Assembly: GCA_902556405.1 (NCBI GenBank)
Contig: CACDWF010000013.1
Location: 1-43,591, forward strand
Source: an uncultured Alphaproteobacteria bacterium
Lineage (GTDB): Bacteria; Pseudomonadota; Alphaproteobacteria; Rhodobacterales; Rhodobacteraceae
Direction of reading: 5' to 3'
DNA length: 43,591 nucleotides
Positions 33,455-43,219 of the stretch are shown one piece after another. Position 1 is the first letter of the stretch. Each line of letters starts with the position of its first letter. Both the position numbers and the translations under genes were made by a program. The notes below the pieces were generated by a model. The model saw nothing but the letters and a program-made list of their open reading frames with translations. It did not search any database and was not told the DNA's origin.

Positions 33455-34156
33455 CTAAATTACTCTACAGCTTCCATCATCACTACCGATAATAATTTTA
33501 GAGGCCATATTTATAAATAAACCAACTTCAACAACTCCAACAATTTGAAGCAACCCTAGAGATAACGTCTTTGGGTCTAGAATTTCATTGAGATGCAAAT
33601 CAAGAATGTAATTGTGCTGGTCAGTTACATATTTATTTGACGCAGCTCTTCTAAAAGTAACTTTGGGCATTTGATACCCTAGAGAAATTAAAAATCTCTC
33701 TACAGCGACTTTAATTCTTTCAGAACCAAATTGAACCACTTCAACTGGGAGGGGAAACTTTCCTAAGTTGGAAACAAGTTTTGAGGAGTCAACTATTATG
33801 ATTAATTGCTTAGAACAACTCGCTACAATTTTTTCCATCAAAAGCGCACCACCACCCCCTTTAATTAAATTATTTTCAGGATCAACTTCATCCGCTCCAT
33901 CAATAACGACGTTAAGTTCATCCACTTGATCCACATCTATAATGTTAATTCCAAGACTAGAAGCGAGATCAGTTGTTTCTGTTGAAGTAGATACTGCAGT
34001 TATTGATTGTCCATTTAGAATAAAAGTTTCATGGATTTTACTAATAAGGTGATTTACCGTTGATCCAGTACCAAGTCCAATAATTTTCTTTGGATCTATA
34101 AATTCCATAGATTTTGTGGCTGCAATTTTCTTTCCAGAATTTATTTTTCTCTCCAC
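33455..34156 (-). CDS. rpiA: ribose-5-phosphate isomerase A
   Basis: Interconverts ribose 5-phosphate and ribulose 5-phosphate. The 233 residues hold GLGTGSTVNHLI, STSTETTDLA, VVIDGADEVDPE and LIKGGGGALLMEKIVA, the phosphate-binding and catalytic loops. Length and motifs are normal. It lies between thiN-like and gor genes on the same strand. Confidence 0.95.
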   Translation of the reverse strand: MERKINSGKKIAATKSMEFIDPKKIIGLGTGSTVNHLISKIHETFILNGQSITAVSTSTETTDLASSLGINIIDVDQVDELNVVIDGADEVDPENNLIKGGGGALLMEKIVASCSKQLIIIVDSSKLVSNLGKFPLPVEVVQFGSERIKVAVERFLISLGYQMPKVTFRRAASNKYVTDQHNYILDLHLNEILDPKTLSLGLLQIVGVVEVGLFINMASKIIIGSDDGSCRVI

Positions 34157-34171
34157 CTTCGTTGATTAATC

Positions 34172-34834
34172 TTACATCGAATTATACAAAATATCCAGAT
34201 GCCTGCTAGAAAAGATACCAAGCATGCCTAACCCATCGTAGGATATTCTTATATTTTCTCTTGTAGAAACATTTGAAGTTCCGATTTTACCCATGGGAGA
34301 AAATTGAAGTTTTTCAACAGGATACTTCAGACCAACTGCTTCAACTGTTTTTATTTCATTCAGAGGAAATAAAGAAACGCGTGAATTTAAGGGCAGTTTA
34401 ACAGAAAGATCATTCGGCAGGTGAAACATAACATCTCTTTTGCCGACCACAAAAATCAAGCGTCTATTCTTCACAAGCGATGAACAAACGGCTAAAAAGT
34501 GATCTAGCCTTTGTTCCATAAAGCCTAACGCAATAATTTTTTTTGACTTAATAAGTGATGTGCACTTATCAAAATCCGTTGAGTCTTGATCTTCAATCTT
34601 AATTAATTCACTTCCCTTTCCAACCCACTTTTCCGGAGACCTTATAGAATCTAAATCCCCTATTATATATTTGGGAACTGTATGCGTTGGAAGAAAATTT
34701 GCTCCTCCATCAGCTGCTACCAGATCATCGGTAAGAGGTAGGCTTTTTGAAAGAAGAGTTTTGGAAAAGCCTGCGCCACCTACGAGCGTTACAGCGTCTC
34801 CTAATTCAAGTCTTTTTTCAAATTTTTTGGGCAT
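34172..34834 (-). CDS. thiN: thiamine pyrophosphokinase
   Basis: A 220-residue enzyme converting thiamine to thiamine diphosphate. Family motifs are ADGGANFL, YIIGDLDSI, DQDSTDFDKC and ALGFMEQRLDHFLA, with a beta-rich C-terminal domain (KLQFSPMGKIGTSNVSTRENIRIS). No TPP riboswitch was recognised nearby. It lies 15 bp before rpiA and 32 bp after DUF2842. Confidence 0.88.
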   Translation of the reverse strand: MPKKFEKRLELGDAVTLVGGAGFSKTLLSKSLPLTDDLVAADGGANFLPTHTVPKYIIGDLDSIRSPEKWVGKGSELIKIEDQDSTDFDKCTSLIKSKKIIALGFMEQRLDHFLAVCSSLVKNRRLIFVVGKRDVMFHLPNDLSVKLPLNSRVSLFPLNEIKTVEAVGLKYPVEKLQFSPMGKIGTSNVSTRENIRISYDGLGMLGIFSSRHLDILYNSM

Positions 34835-34866
34835 TGCAAACGTATCGCGCTTTTACATTTCTTAAG

Positions 34867-35079
34867 TTATTTTTTTTTGTTTGGTTGTCCTATTCCTTTA
34901 AAGAGAGATTTGAAAGGCCAAGCCCAAAACACACCTACTATAATATATATCAAAAGTTCTATAAATAAGTTTGGTCTCTCAAAAAAATTAAGCAAGTTCA
35001 AAACCAACACTATGTAAAAAGGTAACCAAAGCAATAAAACTAAAAGAGCGAACAATCTTTTTAATCTATATGAAGACAT
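34867..35079 (-). CDS. DUF2842 small membrane protein
   Basis: A 70-residue protein with two membrane helices (about 8-28 and 40-58) and a basic C-terminus (GIGQPNKKK), as in the alphaproteobacterial DUF2842 family. VFWAWPFKSLFKGIGQP is the conserved end. Function unknown. It sits between purA and thiN. Confidence 0.82.
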   Translation of the reverse strand: MSSYRLKRLFALLVLLLWLPFYIVLVLNLLNFFERPNLFIELLIYIIVGVFWAWPFKSLFKGIGQPNKKK

Positions 35080-35097
35080 CTCTATACTGAATTATAG

Positions 35098-36384
35098 TTA
35101 AAATGGGTCATTTATCAAAATAGTTTGGTTTCTTTCTGGCCCAGTTGAGATTATCGAAACCTTAGTCTCAGAAAGTTCCTCTATCCTTTGAATATACGCC
35201 CTTGCCTTTTTAGGCATCTGATCAATTTTTTCCAACCCAACCGTACTGGTGTTCCAACCATCGATTTCCTCGTATATTGGAGACAATTTATTAGATAAAG
35301 AAGTGGAAACAGGAAAATCCGTATATTCTTCCTTTTCAATTCTATATCCTACACAAATCTTAATTTTTTCAAGCTTATCTAAAACGTCAATTTTTGTGAG
35401 AGCAAGACTAGTGACACCATTAAGCAAACAGCTTCTTCTAACCAGCGGTGCATCAAACCAACCACATCTTCTGTCTCTACCTGTCACTGTCCCCTTTTCA
35501 TTTCCCTCTTCTGATAGATAACGTCCAATACCGTCAGTAAGCTCGGTAGGCATTGGACCCTCTCCTACCCGAGTGGTGTATGCTTTTGTTATTCCTAATA
35601 CAGATTTGATTTTATTATGAGCAACACCGCTTCCAATTGCTGCTGCTGCCGCAATTGTTGAAGAGGAGGTAACAAATGGATAAGTACCAAAATCTACATC
35701 TAGCATAGAACCTTGCGCGCCTTCAAATAAAATATTTTTATTTTTTTTAATCTGTTCGTTAAGAATTTTCCAAACGGGCTTTATGAACGTATTAATTTTT
35801 TTACCCACTTTCACCAATTCATCAAAAAGTTGTTCTTCATCTATATCAGTGGCGCCTAGTCCTGCCCTCAAAATATCATGATGATCTTTAATAATATTTA
35901 ATTTTCTCTTCACTTGGTTTGGGTCTTTCAGATCACCGGTCCTTAATGCCCTTCTTCCAACTTTGTCTTCATAAGCTGGCCCGATTCCCCTTCCGGTTGT
36001 ACCTATTTTTTCTTTTCCCGCTTTCTGTTCGCGCAAAAGATCAAGATCTTTGTGAAAGGGTAGTATAAGAGGCGTATTCTCAGAAATCAAAAACCTATCA
36101 CTATAAATCTTTATTCCCCTCGAGTTTAATTGTTCAATCTCTTCAATTAATTTCCATGGATCTAATACCACTCCGTTCCCAATTACCGCAATCTTATCTT
36201 CTCTTATGACTCCGGATGGTAAAAGTGAAAGCTTGAATACTTGATCACCAACAACTAATGTATGACCAGCGTTGTGACCTCCTTGAAATCTAACTATGGT
36301 ATCTGCCTTTGAGGAAAGCAAATCTACGATTTTTCCCTTTCCTTCGTCGCCCCACTGTGTGCCTATTACAATTAAATTACTCAT
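35098..36384 (-). CDS. purA: adenylosuccinate synthase
   Basis: First step from IMP to AMP. The 428 residues contain the GTP-binding GTQWGDEGKGKIVDLLS, GHNAGHTL, TTGRGIGPAYEDK, FEGAQGSMLDVDFGTYPFVTSS, and RRCGWFDAPLVRRS. Length is normal. It is 12 bp after serA, suggesting co-transcription with serine synthesis. Confidence 0.97.
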   Translation of the reverse strand: MSNLIVIGTQWGDEGKGKIVDLLSSKADTIVRFQGGHNAGHTLVVGDQVFKLSLLPSGVIREDKIAVIGNGVVLDPWKLIEEIEQLNSRGIKIYSDRFLISENTPLILPFHKDLDLLREQKAGKEKIGTTGRGIGPAYEDKVGRRALRTGDLKDPNQVKRKLNIIKDHHDILRAGLGATDIDEEQLFDELVKVGKKINTFIKPVWKILNEQIKKNKNILFEGAQGSMLDVDFGTYPFVTSSSTIAAAAAIGSGVAHNKIKSVLGITKAYTTRVGEGPMPTELTDGIGRYLSEEGNEKGTVTGRDRRCGWFDAPLVRRSCLLNGVTSLALTKIDVLDKLEKIKICVGYRIEKEEYTDFPVSTSLSNKLSPIYEEIDGWNTSTVGLEKIDQMPKKARAYIQRIEELSETKVSIISTGPERNQTILINDPF

Positions 36385-36396
36385 TTCTTGATCTAA

Positions 36397-38001
36397 TCAT
36401 ATTTCAAAACTCAAGGTTTTTGCCTCTTTTACACCTTTTAGCCTCTTTATTTCCTTTAAATCTTTTGGGTCAATTTTTTCATCAATCCCTAATAAAGCTA
36501 GCGCTAAGCCAGCCTTTTCCTTTCTTCCTAAAGAAAAAGTTGCAATGTTTACATTAATCTTGCCCAACGTCGTCCCTAGTAGGCCAATAAAACCTGGTGT
36601 ATCTATATTTGATGTATAAAGCATAAATTTCTGTGGCATTGTATCCATATCAATTCCATTTATTTGAATAAATCTAGGCTGCCCGTCAGAATAAACCGTC
36701 CCAGCTGCAGATCTAATGGCCCTCTCGGTCTTCACCAAAATTCTAATATACGATCCAAAGGCTCCCTGCGAGTCTTTTTTTATCTCGCTAATTACGATGC
36801 CCCTTTCACGAGCAAAAATTAAAGATGACACAAGATTGACAGACCCAATACCAACAATTGGGTTAAGGATTGAAGCTACGATTGAACAAGTCAATGGACG
36901 CGTATTCAGTTCGCCAACTGAGCCAACATATTCAATGTTTATCTCCTGTAGACCTGATTCAATAACCTGCCCAATAAAGCCACCTAATACATCAGATACT
37001 TTGACCCAAGGTTTAAGCAATGGTGCTTCTGCAGCAGATATTGAAGGTGAGTTAATAGAATTTGTTATTGTACCTTCTTTTAAATAATCTGCTATCTGTT
37101 CAGCAACTTGCACCGCAACTTTTACTTGAGCTTCTGAAGTAGAGGCTCCAAGATGTGGTGTGCAAACAACATTTTCCAGACCAAACAAAGCATTATCCAT
37201 TGCGGGCTCTGAGCCATATACATCAAAAGCAGCTCCAGCAATTGATTTTTCTTTCAGCGCTTTTGCAAGGGCGTTTTCATCTACAAGACCCCCTCTTGCA
37301 CAATTAACTAGTATCGCGGTACTTTTCATTTTTTTGATCAAAGAACCATTTATGATATTGGTGGTCTTATCTGTTTTTGGAACATGTAATGAAATTATAT
37401 CACTTTCAGCTACAAGCTTTTCGAGCGTCTTTACTCTTTCTATACCGAGACCCCGTACTTTTTCTTCGGTTAAAAAAGGATCGTAAGCTTTAACTTTAAG
37501 CTTGAGCCCCAAAGCACGATCCGCAACAATCGAACCTATATTCCCAACACCAATTAAACCCAAGGTTTTCCCTGTTAATTCTTGTCCCATAAACTTCGAT
37601 TTTTCCCACTTTCCTTGTTGCGTCGAATGGTCCGCTGCGGGAATTTGCCGACAAGAGGCGAAAATCATAGCCAGCGTGTGTTCTGCCGTAGTTATTGCAT
37701 TTCCATGAGGCGTATTCATTACCACAATTCCTTTAGAGGATGCCGCTTTAAGATCAATATTATCCACGCCTATACCCGCTCTACCAATGACCTGCAAATT
37801 TTTTCCTCGATCAATAACGTCTCTTGAGACTTTGCTAGCAGATCTAATTATTAGTCCTGAGTAAGGTTCAATGACCTCCTTAAGGCTATCACTTGTTCCG
37901 CAGTCTGGCTTGTAATCGAAATCGATATTACTTTTTTGGAGAGTTTCTAATGCTCTCTGTGATATCTTATCGGATACTAATACTCTATGCTTTTTTGCCA
38001 T
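36397..38001 (-). CDS. serA: D-3-phosphoglycerate dehydrogenase
   Basis: Committed step of serine synthesis. The 534-residue form has the NAD domain (LIGVGNIGSIVADRAL), catalytic HLGASTSEAQ, a long intervening domain, and a C-terminal ACT domain (about 455-534, YTSNIDTPGFIGLLGTTLGK) that in relatives binds regulatory ligand. It follows serC with a 12-bp gap. Confidence 0.96.
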   Translation of the reverse strand: MAKKHRVLVSDKISQRALETLQKSNIDFDYKPDCGTSDSLKEVIEPYSGLIIRSASKVSRDVIDRGKNLQVIGRAGIGVDNIDLKAASSKGIVVMNTPHGNAITTAEHTLAMIFASCRQIPAADHSTQQGKWEKSKFMGQELTGKTLGLIGVGNIGSIVADRALGLKLKVKAYDPFLTEEKVRGLGIERVKTLEKLVAESDIISLHVPKTDKTTNIINGSLIKKMKSTAILVNCARGGLVDENALAKALKEKSIAGAAFDVYGSEPAMDNALFGLENVVCTPHLGASTSEAQVKVAVQVAEQIADYLKEGTITNSINSPSISAAEAPLLKPWVKVSDVLGGFIGQVIESGLQEINIEYVGSVGELNTRPLTCSIVASILNPIVGIGSVNLVSSLIFARERGIVISEIKKDSQGAFGSYIRILVKTERAIRSAAGTVYSDGQPRFIQINGIDMDTMPQKFMLYTSNIDTPGFIGLLGTTLGKINVNIATFSLGRKEKAGLALALLGIDEKIDPKDLKEIKRLKGVKEAKTLSFEI

Positions 38002-38013
38002 TGTTGGTTACCC

Positions 38014-39174
38014 TTAGTAGCTTGATATTATTTCGTGGAAACAATATTCCAACCAAGGTAGTAATTTTTGAATATCATCCAGATTGATTGTTGCTCCACA
38101 CCAAATTCTTAAACCTGGTGGAGCATTTCTGTGACCCTTTATATCAAATGCAGCGTTTTCCGCTTCTAGCAGCGCTACAAATTCTTTCACAAAGCGAGTT
38201 TTTTCTTCTGGAATTAGTGAAATAAGCCTCTCGTCTGAAAACTTTAAGCATATTGACGTATTTGAACGGTTTCTCGGATCACTTACTAAATTTTCTATCC
38301 AAGGCGTTTTATCTACCCACCCCTGCAAGCACTCAAAGTTTTCATTACTTCTTCGGATTGTTTCAGTCAATCCACCAATCTCCTTAATCCACATCAAGCT
38401 ATCTAAGGCATCTGCTACACAAAACATGGATGGTGTATTTAACGTTTCTCCTTCATAAACTCCTTCTATCAACTTTCCATTTTTAACGAGCCTAAATATT
38501 TTAGGCATTGGTCTTTCAGGATGAAATGTTGAAAGGCGTTTTATAGCATTAGGACTCAAGACTACTACGCCATGACCTCCTTCACCACCGAGCACCTTTT
38601 GCCAAGAAAAAGAAACCGCATCAAGCTTTTCCCAATCTAATTTCTGAGAAAAAACTGCAGAAGTGGCATCACAGAGCACTAACCTTTTATCACTTTTTTC
38701 AATCCAGTTTGAGTTGGGGACACGCACGCCAGAGGTTGTTCCATTCCATGTAAAACAAATATCCGAGCTGCTAGAAACCTTATCAAGATCCGGTAGGTAT
38801 CCGTACTCTGCTTTTTCTACTTTACATCGCTCTAATTTTAATTGCTCGACAGCATCCTCTGCCCAATCGTTACCAAATGAATCCCACACTAGCATAGTCG
38901 TCTCGTTTTTTCCTAAAAGTGACCACATTAAAAGCTCAAATGCTCCTGTGTCAGAGCCCGGCACTATAGCCACTTTATAGCTCTCAGGAAGCTCTAGTAT
39001 TTCACCAGTTAAATTGATTAAATTTTTGATTTGATGGAGCGGTTTTTTTGCTCTATGTGATCTTCCAAGATAGGCAATCTTCTCTATTGCGTCTGCACTC
39101 CATCCCGGTCTTTTAGGACATGGACCAGAAGAAAAAAGGGGTCTTGAAGGCTTTTGCGATGGCTTAATATTCAT
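38014..39174 (-). CDS. serC: phosphoserine aminotransferase
   Basis: PLP enzyme making 3-phosphoserine. The 386-residue alphaproteobacterial form begins RPLFSSGPCPKRPGWS. The cofactor lysine is in FSWQKVLGGEGGHGVV, and phosphate-binding residues occur in FTWNGTTSGVRVP. It is the first of serC-serA-purA. Confidence 0.95.
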   Translation of the reverse strand: MNIKPSQKPSRPLFSSGPCPKRPGWSADAIEKIAYLGRSHRAKKPLHQIKNLINLTGEILELPESYKVAIVPGSDTGAFELLMWSLLGKNETTMLVWDSFGNDWAEDAVEQLKLERCKVEKAEYGYLPDLDKVSSSSDICFTWNGTTSGVRVPNSNWIEKSDKRLVLCDATSAVFSQKLDWEKLDAVSFSWQKVLGGEGGHGVVVLSPNAIKRLSTFHPERPMPKIFRLVKNGKLIEGVYEGETLNTPSMFCVADALDSLMWIKEIGGLTETIRRSNENFECLQGWVDKTPWIENLVSDPRNRSNTSICLKFSDERLISLIPEEKTRFVKEFVALLEAENAAFDIKGHRNAPPGLRIWCGATINLDDIQKLLPWLEYCFHEIISSY

Positions 39175-39198
39175 AACAAACTGCTTTACATTGATATC

Positions 39199-40542
39199 TT
39201 AAAAATAGGTCTTTTTCAATATAGACAAGCAAGTGGCGATAGTCTCTTCTAAATTATTTTTCTCTCTATGCTCAACCATTAATCTAATTATATTCTCGGT
39301 GCCTGATCGTCTGATGAGAATACGGCCCTTACCAGTTATTGAGCGCCTGACATCTTCCAACCTATTTTGTATTTGCTCATTGTTTTCAAAATCGTTACAT
39401 TCATGAGCGTCTATATTTACCACTGTTTGTGGGAATGGCTCGAACAAATTAAAAAGCTTACTTGCTTTTTTATTATTTTCTACCAAAACACTCAATACTT
39501 GCAATGACGTAATTAATCCATCACCTGCATTTGAATAATCCGCCAGAATCATATGACCTGACTGTTCTCCACCTAAGTTTAAACTTTGCCTATTCATACA
39601 TTTTGAGACGTTTTTGTCACCTACCTGCGTCCGAATCAAGTTTACTCCTATTTTTTCAAGGTATTGCTCCAAGGCTAGGTTAGACATAACTGTTGCTACG
39701 ACAGTATTTTTATTCAATAAATTCTTTTTCATCCAGGCTCTAGCTAGGAGCCCAATGACCTGATCTCCATTAGCTAATTTTCCCTGTTCATCTATAAATA
39801 AAACTCGGTCAGCATCCCCATCTAGACAAATTCCTATATCTGCGCAGTTCTCCAATACAGCTTTTTGGGCTTTTTCTGGCTTTGTAGAGCCACACTCCTC
39901 GTTAATATTGAACCCATCTGGAGTCACCCCTATAGATACAACTTCTGCACCGAGTTCTCTCAAAATTTGTGGTAAAATTTTGTATGCGGCGCCATTCGCG
40001 CAATCTGCTACTATCTTCATTCCACTTAAGCTAAAACTGGTTGGGATAGTAATCTTTGCAAATTCTGTATAACGGCCAAGAACATCATTTATTCTTCTTG
40101 CTCTACCCAGACCATTTGGAGCTACTAATTGTGGTTTGTTCTTAATTTCTTTACTTATCGCCTCTTCGGTTATTGTATCAATCTTCAAACCATCTTTATC
40201 AAAAAATTTTATTCCATTGTCATCAAAGGGATTGTGCGATGCTGAGATCATAATACCTAGATCTGCTCTTAAGGATTTTGTTAAAAAACTTACTGCTGGA
40301 GTGGGTAAAGGTCCTAGTAAGTTGACCTCCCAGCCCATAGAAATAAAGCCAGCTGTTAGTGCGTTCTCAACCATATAGCCAGACCTTCTGGTATCTTTAC
40401 CTAAGAGAACTTTGGGAGATTCTATATTCTTTCCCATAACATGACCGCATGACAAAGCAATCTTCAATATCGTTTCGGCATCAATTGGATAGGTATTTGT
40501 TTTTCCTCTTATTCCATCAGTTCCAAATATATTTTCTACCAT
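39199..40542 (-). CDS. glmM: phosphoglucosamine mutase
   Basis: Converts glucosamine-6-phosphate to glucosamine-1-phosphate for peptidoglycan and LPS. The 447 residues contain FGTDGIRGKTN, the phosphoserine loop GIMISASHNPFDDNGIKFF, the metal site CLDGDADRVLFID, and the phosphate loop IRRSGTENIIRLM. It lies 15 bp after folP. Confidence 0.96.
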   Translation of the reverse strand: MVENIFGTDGIRGKTNTYPIDAETILKIALSCGHVMGKNIESPKVLLGKDTRRSGYMVENALTAGFISMGWEVNLLGPLPTPAVSFLTKSLRADLGIMISASHNPFDDNGIKFFDKDGLKIDTITEEAISKEIKNKPQLVAPNGLGRARRINDVLGRYTEFAKITIPTSFSLSGMKIVADCANGAAYKILPQILRELGAEVVSIGVTPDGFNINEECGSTKPEKAQKAVLENCADIGICLDGDADRVLFIDEQGKLANGDQVIGLLARAWMKKNLLNKNTVVATVMSNLALEQYLEKIGVNLIRTQVGDKNVSKCMNRQSLNLGGEQSGHMILADYSNAGDGLITSLQVLSVLVENNKKASKLFNLFEPFPQTVVNIDAHECNDFENNEQIQNRLEDVRRSITGKGRILIRRSGTENIIRLMVEHREKNNLEETIATCLSILKKTYF

Positions 40543-40557
40543 TTCAGTGAACCTTTT

Positions 40558-41562
40558 TTATTTTAAAGTATTCCAAACTTTAATTGCATTAGCTGCCTCT
40601 TTTACGTCATGTACTCTAACTATATTGACACCCCTGTTCAACGTTGTCAGCATTGCAGCTACAGAGCCTATTAGTCGTTCTGAAGGCTCCCTTTCGCTAA
40701 TAATTTCACCTATGAAACTCTTGCGCGAAATACCTATCATAACTGGCCGTCCTAGTCCAAGAAACAGACTTATTTTGTTAATTATTTCCAAATTATGATG
40801 AAGATTTTTTCCAAATCCAATACCTGGATCTATTACTATTTTTTCTCTTGGTATACCTTTAGATTGAGCTTCTGCAATCTTCTCTCGAAAATAATCATAA
40901 AGATCAAGCAGTACTTCGTCGTAATAGGGTTTGTTTTGCATATTTTCTGGCAGTCCTTGAGAGTGCATCAAACATATCCCCGCTCTATGTTTTGCTACAA
41001 CTTCAAACATCTTTTTGTCAAATGATCCTGCTGAAATATCATTCACCATAGAAGCTCCTGCTTCCAATGCTTTTTCCGCAACAATAGATTTTCTTGTATC
41101 AACGGAAATGATAGCCGAAGGGACAGATTTTTTTATTTTTTTTATTACTCCCATTATTCTTCGTATTTCTATAGTGGACGCAACTTCTTTAGCTCCTGGT
41201 CTAGTTGACTCACCTCCTACATCTAAAACGGCACATCCAATTTTAAGCAGATGCATGCCTTTTTCAACAAACTGATTTTCTGTAAAAGACTTCTCTCCAT
41301 CATAAAAACTATCAGGAGTTACATTCAAAATCCCCATAATAGCTGGCGTCTCAAAGCTTAAGCCGAGCGTGGAAATTGGTTTTGATGTGAACCTATTTAG
41401 AAACTCTTCCTTCACCTCAGAGGTAGAAATTACTCTCGGTTTTTTGTTACGCTGGATAACTCTAAATGAATTAAAGACTTTGGAACCACCGTAAATTGTG
41501 TGAAATTTTTCAAATCCTCTACGACCATAGTTTATCTCAGGAAAAAAATATTCCATATTCAA
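40558..41562 (-). CDS. folP: dihydropteroate synthase
   Basis: A 334-residue folate enzyme joining pABA to dihydropterin. The core motifs are MGILNVTPDSFYDGE, VLDVGGESTRPGAKEV, ISVDTRKSIVAEKAL, NDISAG and VIDPGIGFGKNLHHN. About 60 residues precede the TIM barrel, as in several Rhodobacterales folP proteins. The start overlaps gph by 4 bp. Confidence 0.95.
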   Translation of the reverse strand: MNMEYFFPEINYGRRGFEKFHTIYGGSKVFNSFRVIQRNKKPRVISTSEVKEEFLNRFTSKPISTLGLSFETPAIMGILNVTPDSFYDGEKSFTENQFVEKGMHLLKIGCAVLDVGGESTRPGAKEVASTIEIRRIMGVIKKIKKSVPSAIISVDTRKSIVAEKALEAGASMVNDISAGSFDKKMFEVVAKHRAGICLMHSQGLPENMQNKPYYDEVLLDLYDYFREKIAEAQSKGIPREKIVIDPGIGFGKNLHHNLEIINKISLFLGLGRPVMIGISRKSFIGEIISEREPSERLIGSVAAMLTTLNRGVNIVRVHDVKEAANAIKVWNTLK

Positions 41563-42224
41563 ACCAGATTTTTTTCATAGTAATCAATTAATTCAATATA
41601 ACTATCGAAACAAAATTCAATTCCGTCTCTTTCGGCAGTTTCGGGCGAGTACCCCTTTTTATGAAAAAAAAAATTTGCACCAACAGCTTTTGCTAACAGT
41701 AAGTCAACTTCAGTATCACCTACATAAAAATACGTTCCATCACCCAATCCCTTTACTGAATGGTAAAAAACTTTTGGATCAGGCTTAAGCACTCCCGTGC
41801 TATCCCCAAAAGCAAATCCATCAAAGAATTTATAAACGTTAAGTTGCGACAAAACTTTTTTTGCACTGTTTTCAAACTTCTGGGTGCAAACAGTCAATTT
41901 TACTCCATAACTCTTTAAGACATCTATCAGTTCTATTACTCCTTCATAAAGATAACATTCCTTAACCGGGTCTTCGTAGTATCGATCTTGAAAAAACTTA
42001 AAATAAAAGTCTAATCCACGATCCGGGATACCGCCAGTATAATTTAAGAGCTTCTCTACCTGCTTTTTTGTCCCTCCGCCAATAAAGCCTTTATACTGTT
42101 CTAGCTCTATTGGGTTTCTTCCAATACTTCTCAAAACTTGGTTTCCGGCATTTAGTAATGCAGGTGCGGTATCAGCTAAAGTACCATCTAGATCAAAAAC
42201 AAAGATTTTGTCTTTTCCTACCAT
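41559..42224 (-). CDS. gph: phosphoglycolate phosphatase-like HAD hydrolase
   Basis: A 221-residue HAD phosphatase. The nucleophile is in FVFDLDGTLADTAPA, followed by TVCTQK (motif II), KPDPKVF (motif III) and VGDTEVDLLLA (motif IV). It probably removes 2-phosphoglycolate; related phosphatases act on other small phosphates. It is located in a folate operon, between folB and folP. Confidence 0.87.
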   Translation of the reverse strand: MVGKDKIFVFDLDGTLADTAPALLNAGNQVLRSIGRNPIELEQYKGFIGGGTKKQVEKLLNYTGGIPDRGLDFYFKFFQDRYYEDPVKECYLYEGVIELIDVLKSYGVKLTVCTQKFENSAKKVLSQLNVYKFFDGFAFGDSTGVLKPDPKVFYHSVKGLGDGTYFYVGDTEVDLLLAKAVGANFFFHKKGYSPETAERDGIEFCFDSYIELIDYYEKNLV

Positions 42225-42239
42225 TAATGAACCCTAATT

Positions 42240-43187
42240 TTAGCAATATTCAACGGTCACTCCATTGTTTTGCATAGCCTCTGTTAGTACATCAGGCAAT
42301 TTGTCCTGCTGAAATAAATAAATCTTTTTCATTAAAAGTCTCTTTGTAAGATGACAAGCCATGCTTAGTGCAAATTCTTTATTAAGAAATATATCCTTTT
42401 TAGAAAACTTATAGAGATCAGATGGACACCAAATACAGTTCATGCCTTCTTTCAACAAAAACGCTACCTCGGTATTACTTCTTGCTAGTTTCCAATTGTT
42501 AATTTTTTTGTGTAGCACGTAGGCATTTTGTGCAATTGACATTGTGAGTACTTCAATGTCAGTTTTGGGGTTCATTTCTGAAAATTCCGTAAAAATCTCT
42601 GACGGGCAGACAACCCAAGTCATTTTTGAAGTAGAAACAAATTCCTTTAAATCAGAAATATTTTCAGGTAGCAGCATCCTATTTGAAATAAATAATAGAC
42701 CAGTATTTGGAATTTTGGTCTTAATGATTAAATTACCTTTTTGAAGGGGTTTCATAGATGTTTTAGTCCCATTTGATTGAACCTTGGTTCTACTTATCTG
42801 AACCCCAAGCTTACCCAAACCCCTATCTAGCTTTTCCAGTCGCACAGTAACGGCAACGACACTATCGAGACATAGGCACGAAAGAGCGATTTTCTCTGCT
42901 AATGTTTCGAGAAGCGCTACTCTTTTCTGACCGATCTCATCTTCAATAACCTCAATTATATTGTCATATGATAATACTAAATCCACGTTATCATGAATTG
43001 GATAATTATCCGTATTCACTTCCAAAATAACATTAAAAGAAACCCTTTGCTGTATACCATATTCGGATTGAAAAGCACCGATCTCGATCTCTCTTACATA
43101 GTCTCTTACGAGAATATGATCTACATTTTCTTTTTTCTTGACGCCGAGGTATAGGAGGTCTTTTTTCTTAAATTTTTCGGTAAACAA
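42240..43187 (-). CDS. folB: dihydroneopterin aldolase with C-terminal extension
   Basis: The first ~140 residues are a complete dihydroneopterin aldolase (VRDYVREIEIGAFQSEYGIQ, LVLSYDNIIEVI, LLETLAEKIALSCL, VTVRLEKLDRG). A further ~170 residues show a second domain of unknown role, about twice the usual FolB length. Similar long FolB proteins occur in Rhodobacterales. The extension has no catalytic motif that I recognise. Confidence 0.9.
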   Translation of the reverse strand: MFTEKFKKKDLLYLGVKKKENVDHILVRDYVREIEIGAFQSEYGIQQRVSFNVILEVNTDNYPIHDNVDLVLSYDNIIEVIEDEIGQKRVALLETLAEKIALSCLCLDSVVAVTVRLEKLDRGLGKLGVQISRTKVQSNGTKTSMKPLQKGNLIIKTKIPNTGLLFISNRMLLPENISDLKEFVSTSKMTWVVCPSEIFTEFSEMNPKTDIEVLTMSIAQNAYVLHKKINNWKLARSNTEVAFLLKEGMNCIWCPSDLYKFSKKDIFLNKEFALSMACHLTKRLLMKKIYLFQQDKLPDVLTEAMQNNGVTVEYC

Positions 43188-43219
43188 TGGATGCTCCTAA
43201 TGAATTAAAGTATATATAA

